Positions 18,189 to 27,749 of a stretch of 64,000 nucleotides of DNA are shown in pieces. The translations under genes and the position numbers were made by a program. The stretch's first letter is position 1. The number at the start of each line of letters is the position of its first letter. This DNA comes from Yoonia sp. SS1-5 (GTDB taxonomy: Bacteria > Pseudomonadota > Alphaproteobacteria > Rhodobacterales > Rhodobacteraceae), in the NCBI RefSeq assembly GCF_038443705.2, contig NZ_CP151767.2, positions 62,001 through 126,000 of the forward strand. Reading direction: 5' to 3'. Under the pieces are notes generated by a model. It saw only the letters and a program-made list of their open reading frames with translations. It made no database searches and was not told the origin of the DNA.

Positions 18189-18274
18189 TTGAACTCAGAT
18201 GTCCGATGCTTGTATACAAATTTCGGACAACTCACTTCCATCATGTCCGAAATCATGCTACAGATTTCGGACAT
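18189..18274 (+). promoter_or_regulatory. abiE promoter with two palindromic operators
   Basis: A -35-like TTGAAC (18189-18194) and a -10-like TATACA (18213-18218) are 18 bases apart. Operator 1 has arms TGTCCGA (18200-18206) and TCGGACA (18223-18229) overlapping the promoter. Operator 2 has perfect 12-bp arms ATGTCCGAAATC (18243-18254) and GATTTCGGACAT (18263-18274) and touches the likely start codon. Characterised AbiEi antitoxins repress their own operon by binding paired inverted repeats, which fits this layout. Confidence 0.7.
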
Positions 18275-18929
18275 GGACCATGCATCAACAGACCTAAAGA
18301 GTAATATCCTGACACGGATTGCGAATGGCAACCCGCGTGGCGTCTGGACACCGCGGGATTTTCTGGATCTCGGCGAACGTGATGCTGTGGACAAAGTGCT
18401 GCAGCGACTGACGCGGGCAGGGGCTCTGCGCCGGGTGGATCGTGGCCTCTACGATCAACCGTCGACCAATCGCCTGACCCAGAAAGACAGTCCGGCAGAT
18501 CCCCGCGAAGTGATTGATGCCATCGCACGCCGAGATCAAATACGCGTCCTTGTCGATGGAATGACGGCGGCAAACGATCTGGGTCTCACCAATGCTGTCC
18601 CAGCAAAGGTCCTAGTGCATACCGACGCCCGATTAAAATCGATTTCGCTCGGCCAGCTCGACATCGTGTTCAAACCGACAGCTGCCAGCAAGCTCTATTG
18701 GGCCGGACGGCCAGCTATGCGCATTGTGCAGGCTTTGCATTGGCTACGGGATACAATGGGGCAAATTGAAGACGATCGGGTGCTGATCCGCCGCCTGACG
18801 GCACTTCTCAATGATCCAACGAAAGGCAAGCGCCTTCGCGACGATCTAGAGGACGGGCTGACGACATTGCCGAGTTGGATGCAAAGCTTGTTGCGCCCGA
18901 TCCTGGCAGAGCAGGCAGGTGCTGCGTGA
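18273..18929 (+). CDS. abiEi: AbiEi-type antitoxin (DUF6088 family)
   Basis: 218 aa from ATG 18273, with ATG 18243 as an alternative inside the operator. The N-terminus is a winged helix (LKSNILTRIANGNPRGVWTPRDFLDLGERDAVDKVLQRLTRAGALRRVDRGLYDQP). It is followed by the DUF6088/AbiEi C-domain (RDQIRVLVDGMTAANDLGLTNAVPAKVLVHTDA). In type IV AbiE systems this protein is the antitoxin and autorepressor. No strong ribosome site precedes the start, so a near-leaderless mRNA is possible. It overlaps the toxin gene by GTGA. Confidence 0.85.
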   Translation: MDHASTDLKSNILTRIANGNPRGVWTPRDFLDLGERDAVDKVLQRLTRAGALRRVDRGLYDQPSTNRLTQKDSPADPREVIDAIARRDQIRVLVDGMTAANDLGLTNAVPAKVLVHTDARLKSISLGQLDIVFKPTAASKLYWAGRPAMRIVQALHWLRDTMGQIEDDRVLIRRLTALLNDPTKGKRLRDDLEDGLTTLPSWMQSLLRPILAEQAGAA

Positions 18930-20005
18930 ACCCCGCGTTCAACAGGATCATTTCTGCGGATGATGAGACACGCCTTGGCCTCTTCACGACAACAGCACAG
19001 CGTTTGGGCACCACACCGCAGAATGTCGAAAAGGACTTTTGGGTCTGTTGGACCCTCGACGCGCTGTTCAATGGATTGCCGGACGGGCCAAGGCTTCTGT
19101 TCAAAGGCGGTACGTCCTTGTCAAAGGGGTTTGGGCTGATCCGCCGGTTCTCGGAGGATATCGACGTCACAGTGTTCCGGGACGATCTGGGAGAAGCCGC
19201 AACCATAGAAGAGCTTGAGGCTTTAAGCGGCAAGAAGCGCGCCAAGGCGCTGGATGCGATCAAGGCGGCGTGCGAAACTTATATCCAGGGCCCGTTCTCT
19301 GGCGGGCTGAACGAGATTGTTTCGGACGTTGCCGGGCGAAACGGTCTCGATGTGGCTCGGTTCTATATTGAGCCTGATCCAGAAGACAGCCAAGCGTTGT
19401 ACCTGCGGTATCCAACCGCGACACCTGATGATGCCTACATCGCCAAGGCTGTCAAAATCGAGTCCGGTGCAAAATCGGCGCTTGATCCCAATTCTGTGCG
19501 CAGCATAAGTCCCTACCTTGAGGAAGACGTTCCGGATATCGATCTGACCGTCGGCAACGTCACTATCGTCGACGCTGAGCGGACATTTTGGGACAAGATC
19601 GTGATCCTGCATGGCCTGCGTCGTTGGTTCGACGCACGTGAGGAACTGAAAGGCAGTGGTCAGCGCGTGTCGCGACACTATTACGATACCTATCGACTTC
19701 TAGGATCGGACCTAGGTGAGAGGGCTTTGGCGGATCGCGCGCTTGGTGCCGATTGCGTCGCCCACGCGCGCATGTTTTTCAACCGTCCGGCCTTTGATCT
19801 CGTGACCGCAGTTGCGCCGACATTTTCCATCAGTCCCGTTGGAGAAATGCTCGATGACCTACGCCGCGACTACCGCGCGATGTCGGGCATGATCTTCGGG
19901 GAGGCGCCGCCTTTCGATGCCGTGATCGAGCGGGTTGCTGATTTGGAACAAAGGCTCAACACAACGCCGACGGGGTCGAAGGGCGTTTTGGATGGAAATT
20001 CATGA
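18926..20005 (+). CDS. abiEii: AbiEii/AbiGii-type nucleotidyltransferase toxin
   Basis: 359 aa from GTG 18926, overlapping the antitoxin stop as GTGA, which indicates translational coupling. The nucleotidyltransferase signature is intact: GGTSLSK at residues 61-67 and the metal-binding SEDID at 76-80. Downstream comes IVDAERTFWDKIVILHGL, typical of AbiEii. This family transfers nucleotides to RNA targets, blocks growth and can abort phage infection. The toxin appears functional. The pair lies next to a putative methylation/GHKL defence module. Confidence 0.9.
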   Translation: MNPAFNRIISADDETRLGLFTTTAQRLGTTPQNVEKDFWVCWTLDALFNGLPDGPRLLFKGGTSLSKGFGLIRRFSEDIDVTVFRDDLGEAATIEELEALSGKKRAKALDAIKAACETYIQGPFSGGLNEIVSDVAGRNGLDVARFYIEPDPEDSQALYLRYPTATPDDAYIAKAVKIESGAKSALDPNSVRSISPYLEEDVPDIDLTVGNVTIVDAERTFWDKIVILHGLRRWFDAREELKGSGQRVSRHYYDTYRLLGSDLGERALADRALGADCVAHARMFFNRPAFDLVTAVAPTFSISPVGEMLDDLRRDYRAMSGMIFGEAPPFDAVIERVADLEQRLNTTPTGSKGVLDGNS

Positions 20006-20139
20006 TATTTGCAACAGTTCGGGACGTTCACGAAAACAAAACCAAGGGTCTGGCGCTTATATCAGGTGCAAAACACAGTGTGATTGTATGGTGGTTCCCA
20101 TGCCTTGCTATCTAGCAACGAACAGCACCAAGAGGCGTA

Positions 20140-21670
20140 TTTTGTTGAAAAACTCGTGCTTGATCGTCGGGTGAACTGCTGATTCAATTCCCGTATCGGG
20201 TGGGAGGATTGAGGATGCTGGGACCGAAGCAGGAAGCACAAGCGGCGCTGTTCTATGAGTTCTCGCTTGAAGATCATGTCCCCCAAGATCATTTGTTGCG
20301 GTCGATTGATCGGTTTGTTGATCTGCGCAGTATCCGTGCGCATCTAACGGATTTCTATAGTCATACAGGCCGACCATCGGTTGATCCGGAACTGCTGATC
20401 CGCATGCTCTTGGTGGGCTACTGCTTTGGCATCAGGTCGGAGCGGCGTCTCTGCCAAGAGGTGCATTTGAACTTGGCGTATCGCTGGTTCTGTCGTCTCG
20501 ATCTGAATGACCGTATCCCTGACCATTCGACCTTCTCCAAGAACCGCCATGGACGTTTCCGCGAGAGCGAACTGCTGCGTCATCTGTTTGAGACGACCGT
20601 CGCGCGATGTATCGCGGAAGGTCTGGTGAGTGGCCAGCGCATGGCCGTTGATGCCAGCCTGATCGAAGCTGACGCCAACCGACAGTATTCCGCGCCAAAG
20701 AACGAATGGGACCCGGCGCGGATCGATGTGGACGCGGCACCCCGCGCTGTTCGTGAGTATCTCGATACGCTGGATGCAGCCGCTTTTGGTGCTGCGAGTG
20801 AAGTGCAGCCCAAGTTCACGTCCTTCTCTGATCCCGCCAGCCAGTGGACGGCGGCCCGCAAAGGCCCTGCCTTCTTTAGCTATTCTGACAATTATCTGAT
20901 CGACACGGATTACGGTGTCATCCTGGATGTTGAAGGCACCCGTTCGATCCGGCAAGCCGAGGTTGGATCGACGGAGACCATGCTGACGCGGGTCAAAGAC
21001 AAGTTTGGCCTGGTTCCCGACTGGATGACTGCTGACACCGCCTACGGCTCCGGCCCGATGCTCGGCTGGCTCGTGGATCGCAAGATCGATCCTTACATCC
21101 CGGTAATCGACAAGGCCGGACGCCCCGACGGCACTTGGACACGCACAGACTTCGAATGGGACGCTGAGAATGATCAATATGTCTGCCCGGAAGGTCACGC
21201 GCTCAAACAGTTCCGCCGGAATTACTCTGATCCAAACCGGGGACCGACGGGCAAGGGCACAGCCCGCTATCGCGCGTTGAAGGACGTTTGCAAGGCTTGC
21301 CCATCCAAGCAAAAATGCTGCCCCAACGCTGATGCGCGTAAGATCACTCGCGAAGAGCACGAAGATGCGCGGCAGGTCGCCAGAGACTTGGCCAAAACCA
21401 AAGAATACCAGATCGCGATAAAGCTCAGAAAGAAGGTCGAGATGCTCTTTGCTCACCTCAAACGTATTCTGGGGCTAGGACGACTGCGATTACGAGGACC
21501 ATGTGGCGCAAATGACGAATTCCTCCTCGCCGCAACCGCCCAAAACCTCCGCAAACTAGCTAAGATATTTCCTGCACCGCAGCAACCGGCCAAAGCCTGA
21601 TAGAAAAGGCGCTCGCGCTCGGTTTAGACCGCCACTTTCTGCGCTCGCAACACGTTGTTTTTCCACAGAA
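20140..21670 (+). mobile_element. IS1182-family insertion sequence (ends approximate)
   Basis: The transposase gene is flanked by imperfect inverted ends: TTTTGTTGAAAAAC on the left and, on the opposite strand, TTCTGTGGAAAAAC on the right. No target duplication could be recognised, so each boundary may be off by several bases. The element separates the AbiE pair from the GHKL module. Confidence 0.7.
20215..21600 (+). CDS. IS1182-family transposase
   Basis: 461 aa from ATG 20215, after GGGAGG. It has the N-terminal DUF772-like region (FYEFSLEDHVPQDHLLRSIDRFVDL...GRPSVDPELLIRMLLVGYCFGIRSERRL), the DDE part (RMAVDASLIEADANRQYS, MTADTAYGSG) and the cysteine cluster near residue 360 (CKACPSKQKCCPNAD) seen in this family. 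The reading frame is intact. Confidence 0.93.
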   Translation: MLGPKQEAQAALFYEFSLEDHVPQDHLLRSIDRFVDLRSIRAHLTDFYSHTGRPSVDPELLIRMLLVGYCFGIRSERRLCQEVHLNLAYRWFCRLDLNDRIPDHSTFSKNRHGRFRESELLRHLFETTVARCIAEGLVSGQRMAVDASLIEADANRQYSAPKNEWDPARIDVDAAPRAVREYLDTLDAAAFGAASEVQPKFTSFSDPASQWTAARKGPAFFSYSDNYLIDTDYGVILDVEGTRSIRQAEVGSTETMLTRVKDKFGLVPDWMTADTAYGSGPMLGWLVDRKIDPYIPVIDKAGRPDGTWTRTDFEWDAENDQYVCPEGHALKQFRRNYSDPNRGPTGKGTARYRALKDVCKACPSKQKCCPNADARKITREEHEDARQVARDLAKTKEYQIAIKLRKKVEMLFAHLKRILGLGRLRLRGPCGANDEFLLAATAQNLRKLAKIFPAPQQPAKA

Positions 21671-22784
21671 TCGGCGGAAACCGGTCATTCGCTGCGGGTG
21701 CAAGATCTTTGAGCCATGCATATCTCAGCGGACATTGAGCTCGCCGTTGTACTCGAGCCGCGCCCCACGATACGTGTCTTACTTAGTTGCCGTTTGGCAA
21801 GCGCCTGATTGCACTATGAATCTTGAAAAACCAATGGTTTATTGCTGGCCAAGAAGTCAGCGTTAGAGCAAACAACTTTGAAAGCAGTAAAGTGGCAAAG
21901 TTTCACATCAGAGCGCGAACCATTGACCTTCTTGGTCGACAGCAAATCGCCAACATATCTACGGCAATAAGTGAGCTCTTCAAGAATGCTCATGATGCTT
22001 ATGCCACTACAGCTGAAGTCGACTACTTTCGGGACGATGGACTATTTGTCTTGAGAGATGACGGTCTCGGGATGACCAAGCAAGCTTTGAAGATCGCTGG
22101 CTCACACTTGGGACTGACAGCAAGGTAGGATCGTTTTCGGGCTTAAAACGTCCACCAGTTGACAGCGCAAAAGACATTCGTCCGCTACTTGGCTAAAAGG
22201 GCATTGGACGGCTAGCAATTGCTGTTATCGGCCGACAAGTGCTTGTACTGACCCGTGCAAAAGTCGATGGAAAAGCTGAGGACAGCATTACCGCGGCTTA
22301 CATCCATTGGGGCTTATTTGAGCTACCTGGGATCGATCTCGACGAAATTGTTATCCCACTTGAAACTTTCAAAGCTGACACCTTGCCGAACCTTGTAGAC
22401 GTGCAAGAGATGGTGTCCAAAGCTCGGGACAGCCTGGAAAGCCTAGCAAGCCGGATAGACGAAAAGGTTGCAAAGTCTATCCGCAACGATATGGACGCTT
22501 TCAAAGTAGACCCTCGAGATGCGTCAACCTACCTTGGGCAGCCTTCTTTCGATTTGAACGGTTCCGGAACTCATTTTTACATACTGCCTGCAGATGAGAT
22601 CATCCAAGACGATATTGATGATCGGGACGAATCCACCAAGGCAACAAGGTTCGAAAAAAACCTCATCGGCTTTACAAATACCATGACACCGGAATTCCGG
22701 AAGCCAAAGATCATAACAAGGTTTAGAGATCACGTAGACGAGGGAGAGCCTTTAGAGAGAGTCGGCGAGAAAGCATTCTTTAGT

Positions 22785-23964
22785 TGTAAAACACACGACT
22801 TGATCTGACATTTCTGCTCTTCTGGAGCGCAATCAAGGAGTGTCGATCAATGACAAGTATTCAAGAGAAGATCATCAAGCCGAAGCTGGGGCTGTTGGAA
22901 CTGGCCAAACAGCTCGGAAGCGTGTCGCAGGCCTGCAAAGTGATGGGTTATTCGCGGGACAGCTTTTACCGGTTCAGAGAACTTTACGATCAGGGTGGCG
23001 AAGAAGCCCTGATGGATCTCAGCCGCCGCAAGCCGGTGATGAAAAACCGCGTGCCAGAACATGTCGAGAAGGCGGTCATCGAACTGGCCATCGACAACCC
23101 GGCTCTGGGTCAGAAACGGGCGTCGTGGGAGCTGCAGCAGAAAGGCATCATGGTGTCATCGTCGGGCGTCCGGTCGATCTGGCTGCGTAATGATCTGGAA
23201 ACCATGAAAAAGCGCCTCAAGGCCCTGGAGGCCCGTGCCGCCCAAGAGGGTATCTTGCTCACCGAGGATCAGTTGGCCGCGCTGGAAAAAGCCAAGGCCA
23301 AGAAAGAAGCCCATGGCGAGATCGAGAGCCACCACCCTGGCTATCTGGGCAGCCAGGACACCTATTATGTGGGCACAATGAAGGGCGTCGGACGCATTTA
23401 TCAACAGACCTTTGTCGATACCTATGCCCGCGTGGCGATCTGCAAGCTCTACACTGAAAAGACGGCAATCACCGCGGCCGACTTGCTGAACGACCGCGTG
23501 ATCCCGTTCTTTGCAGAGCATGAGATCAGCCTGCTGCGCGTCCTGACAGACCGGGGCACGGAATACTGTGGCAAGGTCGAGAACCACGCCTACCAGCTTT
23601 ATCTGGCCGTCGAGGACGTGGACCACACCCGAACCAAGGCCAATTCTCCGCAAACAAACGGCATCTGCGAGCGGTTCCATCGCACCATCAAGGATGAGTT
23701 CTACGACATCGCATTCCGCAAGAAACTGTATCGGTCAGTCGAAGAGTTGCAGGCCGATCTGGATGCGTGGCTGGCAAAGTACAACGAACAGCGGCCACAT
23801 TCGGGACGTCACTGCTATGGCAAAACACCTATGCAGACCTTCCGCGAAACGCTACACATCGCTGTCGAGAAGACGATCAAAACGCACGACCAATCGGACA
23901 GTGCGCAACCCGTTCTCAGCGTCGCAAGCTGAGATGTCCGTCAGATCAAGTCTGAAGTTTTACA
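22785..23964 (+). mobile_element. IS481-family insertion sequence, copy 2 (1,180 bp)
   Basis: I could see no difference from copy 1 within the element. It is flanked by a 7-bp target duplication, CTTTAGT, at 22778-22784 and 23965-23971, which marks a simple and recent transposition. The insertion is inside the GHKL gene, in the same orientation. Precise loss of the element plus one duplicate would restore the frame at this point. Confidence 0.95.
22850..23932 (+). CDS. IS481-family transposase (copy 2)
   Basis: 360 aa, identical to the product at 8362-9444, with the same helix-turn-helix and D170/D234/E274 candidate catalytic residues. Its reading direction is that of the interrupted host gene. 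Confidence 0.95.
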   Translation: MTSIQEKIIKPKLGLLELAKQLGSVSQACKVMGYSRDSFYRFRELYDQGGEEALMDLSRRKPVMKNRVPEHVEKAVIELAIDNPALGQKRASWELQQKGIMVSSSGVRSIWLRNDLETMKKRLKALEARAAQEGILLTEDQLAALEKAKAKKEAHGEIESHHPGYLGSQDTYYVGTMKGVGRIYQQTFVDTYARVAICKLYTEKTAITAADLLNDRVIPFFAEHEISLLRVLTDRGTEYCGKVENHAYQLYLAVEDVDHTRTKANSPQTNGICERFHRTIKDEFYDIAFRKKLYRSVEELQADLDAWLAKYNEQRPHSGRHCYGKTPMQTFRETLHIAVEKTIKTHDQSDSAQPVLSVAS

Positions 23965-26057
23965 CTTTAGTCCCGAAGAGTTCAAGCAAGTCGACCATCA
24001 TATTCGCGGTCGCTTCGATGAATTCGGTCAGTTTCGTGGGAAGGTTGGCGTCTATCAAACATTGCCCTCCGAATATGTGCTCAACTGGTCAAATACAGAC
24101 GGTAAACCGACTAGTTGCGGCCCTTTTGACTTTTCAATCGCAGTGATACAGCCAACGCCAACGGACTCGTTAGTTGATCCAACCGAGCACGCCAAAATCC
24201 GAAGAAAACTTGAACGACATGGTGGAGTCTACATCTACAAAGATGGGGTCCGAGTTCAACCATATGGCGGTCCTGACTTCGACTTCCTCGATGTTGAGCG
24301 CCGGCGAAACTTGCGAGCAGCAACAGCCTACTACTCCTTCAGAAATATCATGGGGGCGGTCGAACTAACATCACGAGACAACCCCAACTTGGTAGAAAAA
24401 GCAGGGAGGGAAGGTTTTCGTGAGGATAAGGCTTACCGGCAGTTTCGAAGTATTCTGATTAACTTTTTCATACAGTCGGCGGCAGATTTCTTCCGGGAAA
24501 ACGGCAAATACTCTGAAGAATGGACTGAAAAACGTTATGAACTTCAACGCCTCGATGAAGTTCGAAAGAAGCGTGAGAAACAGTCCAAAGGCAAGAAAAA
24601 CAGGTTCGGTGAACAGCTAGAGAATTTCTTCAAGGTTATAGACTCCGGACAGTTGCCAAAAACCATATCTGATACGGTTGCAGGCTTTGAAGCGGACGTG
24701 CTTTCCGAAATCAATAGCAAGAAGGATCCAAAAGCCAAGGCACTTGCAATTGGCCGTCTGGAGGCTGAGGCGAAGTTGCATCTTGACCAACTTCGTAAGG
24801 AGCATGCTATCTCGAAACCGCGAGGTGTTGGTCTAAACACTGAACTACGCAACAACTGGGAGGCCTACCAAGCAGAAATGGGCCGGCTAACGAATGACTT
24901 GGTGTTGCCTGCCGAGAAGACGATCGAGAACATCGTCACAACGACTGTAAAGAAAAACAAGCTGAACCTTGAGCCTGGGCTGCGACTGAATGCTGCCGTA
25001 CAAAAGCACACGAAAGAGACTCTTTCGTCTATGAAAACTCTCCGGACGCAGACGGAGGAGACCCTCACCGACCTGACACGCACAGTAAGGGATACAACAA
25101 AAAACAGCTTTCGGAACGTATCGAAAGTCGTTGATGAGGTCCTCGCCGAACTTGAGGCTGTTAAAGGTAAGAAGCAGGCAGAGTTCGATTTTTCAAAACA
25201 GCGGGAGGCTTTCGAGACCTTGGTAGCTGACGCATTCGAAGAAGAGAGCGAAAAACTGCGGAAGATCTACAGTCAACTCGAAGCTGTTCTCTCATCAACC
25301 CAATCCAGCGGTTCGGATATGGTCGAAGTCACTGAAGCACTGGAAGAAGAAGTCGTCGCGCTTCGCGAGCGACAAGAGGTCGATTTCGAGCTCGCCCAAA
25401 TTGGGATGGCGCTTAACACGATTAACCATGAATTTGGAAAGACGGCTGGTAGCTTGCGAGACGGCCTTAGACGCATGAAATCTTGGGCCAATGCCAATCC
25501 TGACATGAAGCGCCTATACGACGACATGCGCGTCAACTTTGATCACTTGGACAGCTACTTGGCATTGTTCAACCCACTAGACCGGAAGCTTCAGTCGACA
25601 GCCGTCGATATCAAAGGCAGTGACATATTTCGATTTGTGTCTGACTTGTTTGAAAAGCGGCTTAAACGTCACAATGTTCGGCTCGTCGCTGATGAGGGGT
25701 TTAAGGCTCATACTCTTCATGGGTTTCACGCGGACTTCTATCCTGTCTTCGTCAACCTAATCGATAATGCGATCTATTGGGCCTCCAGTGCGAGAAACGA
25801 CGCGGGCATCATTGAACTGATTGAAGACAATGGCGACCTTTGTGTCAGAGACAACGGTCGTGGAGTGAGTAGCATTGATGTCCGAAACATTTTTGAGCTC
25901 AGCTTTACTCGAAAGCCGGACGGGAGAGGTATGGGACTGCATATTTCAAGGCAGGCGCTTGGCCGGCTTGGTTACGAACTGAACATCGATCCACCAACCC
26001 CCAATTCTGGTGCCTGTTTCCGTATCTCAAAGATGTCTCAATAGAAGATTTGATCAG

Positions 26058-27731
26058 ATGAATTTTGCCGACGACCAATACAAAGCCGCCAGCTCCTTCG
26101 CGTATACAATGATCGTGGTTGACGACGAACCTGTAGATGACCCTGTCGAACCAGAACCGGCTCTTGAGGTTAAGACGCCTGGTAGGCGCGATGTTGCGGC
26201 CGCCAAGAAGGTTGATCAGAAACCTGAAGCACAACGCTCACATCCGCTAGACGCAAAAGGATTGATAAAGAGTGCCCTAGACTTGGGGCTTGTCTGCTCG
26301 GTTGTTAATCCGACTGGTGATGAAGGTAGTGTAGCAAAAAGTGTCGCTAAGGCCTCGTTGAGAGCTGATATCGTATCCTTAGACTGGCACATGAATCACG
26401 GTGATGATGGCGAGCTAGCATCCGAGATTATTCAGGAAATTCTTCATGGGGATGAGGCCATTGGAGGACGCCTGAGATTGATTGCGATCTATACCGGCAA
26501 CAAGGATAAGGGAGCCATCCTTGAAAAAATCGCTGAAAGGCTCAACGCAGCTGAGGAGATCGCTGGCAAAGTTACTAAGACAGGTGATGTCCTTACCAAC
26601 TCGTCAGGTTTACGTATAATTTGGCGTGAAAAATCGATGGGCAATGAAAAATTGGCGAATGCCGTTTCCGAGACGCAACTTCCAAACGAGCTGTTGAAGG
26701 CATTCTCAGAGTTGTCGAATGGTCTACTTTCGAACGTCGCGCTCGCAACGATCTCCTCGATGAGAGACACGACGCATCATGTTTTGAGAAAATTTTCGTC
26801 AGAACTCGATGGTCCATTCTTTCACCACCGCGCACTCCTTAAAAAGTCCTCCGATTCAATGGATTATGCAGTTTCTGTCGTAATGAGCGCGTTGAAGTCG
26901 GAGGTGGATAAGTCAAAAGTCACGTCGAAATATACAACAGTAGACGCAATAAAACGTCGCTTAAGTCAGATGCCTCAGAGCCCTGAAAATTTCACACTCC
27001 GGTACTCGAAAAAGGATCAAGAGAAGGAATTTAAGCTGCATATTGACGATGTCATTTCAATTATGGAACGTGGTTTTTCCGCTTGGCCAGATAAGGACAA
27101 GCAAGCAGCTGTTGGGCGGCAACTGGATAAGCAAGCCAGCCCAATGCCGCCAAAGGATGCGTTTTCCAAGAGTTTTTCTACTCTTTTCTGCGATACCATT
27201 GAGACGGCAAGTTTTTCCATGCGGCAGTTCTCGTTCTTGACTAACTCTCAGTCAAGCGAGCTCAGTATGGTACATCGAAAAGCACCGCCAAAATTGGGGC
27301 TAGGATCAGTCATTTTCTCGGATGCTGACGGTGGCTATTTTTTATGCTTACAAGCGACCTGCGATACTGTTCGTGGGGCTGGATTATTTTTCTTCGTACC
27401 GCTCGAAGTCGTGGATAGTGATACTCCTGATATCGTTGTTCCTCATGGAAGAAATGGAGCGCTTATCAACTACGTGGGCCTTTCGGTTCCGCCAAAGTGC
27501 TACACCAAATCCCTGTCTCTCGATTTTGGTGTGATAAACGATGCCATAGGGCATATCCCAATATGCTATGATGAGCAGAGAGAGATTTACCATGTCCCGG
27601 ATGCCAACAATACGGACTACCGCTGGCTCGCAAATCTTAAGTACAAGCGGGCACTTAGAATTGCGCAGAATATGAGCCAGGAAATCTCTAGGATCGGCTT
27701 CGATGAATTCGAGCCATTTCGAAAAGGTTAG
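26058..27731 (+). CDS. Receiver-like protein with a large uncharacterised C-terminal domain
   Basis: 557 aa from ATG 26058, 13 bases after the GHKL gene. The N-terminal ~170 residues resemble a divergent response-regulator receiver. An acidic pair sits at residues 22-23 (MIVVDDEP), then an insertion rich in charged residues (27-65). A candidate phospho-acceptor is D109 (ADIVSLDWHM) and a conserved-type threonine is T146 (IAIYTGNKD). The remaining ~390 residues have no helix-turn-helix or enzyme motif that I recognise. There is a helical region (ISSMRDTTHHVLRKFSSELDGPFFHHRALL) and a beta-rich end (GGYFLCLQATCDTVRGAGLFFFVPL). The gene is intact although its GHKL partner is broken. It may be the output or regulatory subunit of the module. 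Confidence 0.75.
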   Translation: MNFADDQYKAASSFAYTMIVVDDEPVDDPVEPEPALEVKTPGRRDVAAAKKVDQKPEAQRSHPLDAKGLIKSALDLGLVCSVVNPTGDEGSVAKSVAKASLRADIVSLDWHMNHGDDGELASEIIQEILHGDEAIGGRLRLIAIYTGNKDKGAILEKIAERLNAAEEIAGKVTKTGDVLTNSSGLRIIWREKSMGNEKLANAVSETQLPNELLKAFSELSNGLLSNVALATISSMRDTTHHVLRKFSSELDGPFFHHRALLKKSSDSMDYAVSVVMSALKSEVDKSKVTSKYTTVDAIKRRLSQMPQSPENFTLRYSKKDQEKEFKLHIDDVISIMERGFSAWPDKDKQAAVGRQLDKQASPMPPKDAFSKSFSTLFCDTIETASFSMRQFSFLTNSQSSELSMVHRKAPPKLGLGSVIFSDADGGYFLCLQATCDTVRGAGLFFFVPLEVVDSDTPDIVVPHGRNGALINYVGLSVPPKCYTKSLSLDFGVINDAIGHIPICYDEQREIYHVPDANNTDYRWLANLKYKRALRIAQNMSQEISRIGFDEFEPFRKG

Positions 27732-27749
27732 CTGCCACCAAGTCTGGGG

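Larger units (their letters stand above)
21892..26044 (+). pseudogene. Double-GHKL (MORC/HSP90-like plus histidine-kinase-like) ATPase, broken by frameshift, nonsense and IS481
   Basis: The likely start is GTG 21892 (VAKFHIRARTIDLLGRQQIANISTAISELFKNAHDAY), an HSP90/MORC-type GHKL N-box followed by DDGLGM. A one-base deletion near 22090 breaks the frame; restoring it gives DRWLTLGTDSK. A TAA at 22194-22196 then interrupts PLLG-KGIGRLAIAVIG, where Glu would be expected. IS481 copy 2 interrupts the frame at 22784 with a 7-bp duplication. After the IS the frame continues through a long coiled-coil region (about 24,540-25,300) to a second GHKL module: NLIDNAIYWA, VRDNGRGV and GRGMGLHISR. Removing the IS and one duplicate and adding one base yields exactly 989 codons. 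The gene is dead as read. It lies 13 bases before the receiver-like gene. Confidence 0.8.

Noticed and set aside
8297..23964. A composite transposon bounded by the two IS481 copies
   Set aside because: The outer flanks (AGTTATT and CTTTAGT) do not match, while copy 2 has its own duplication, so the copies inserted separately.
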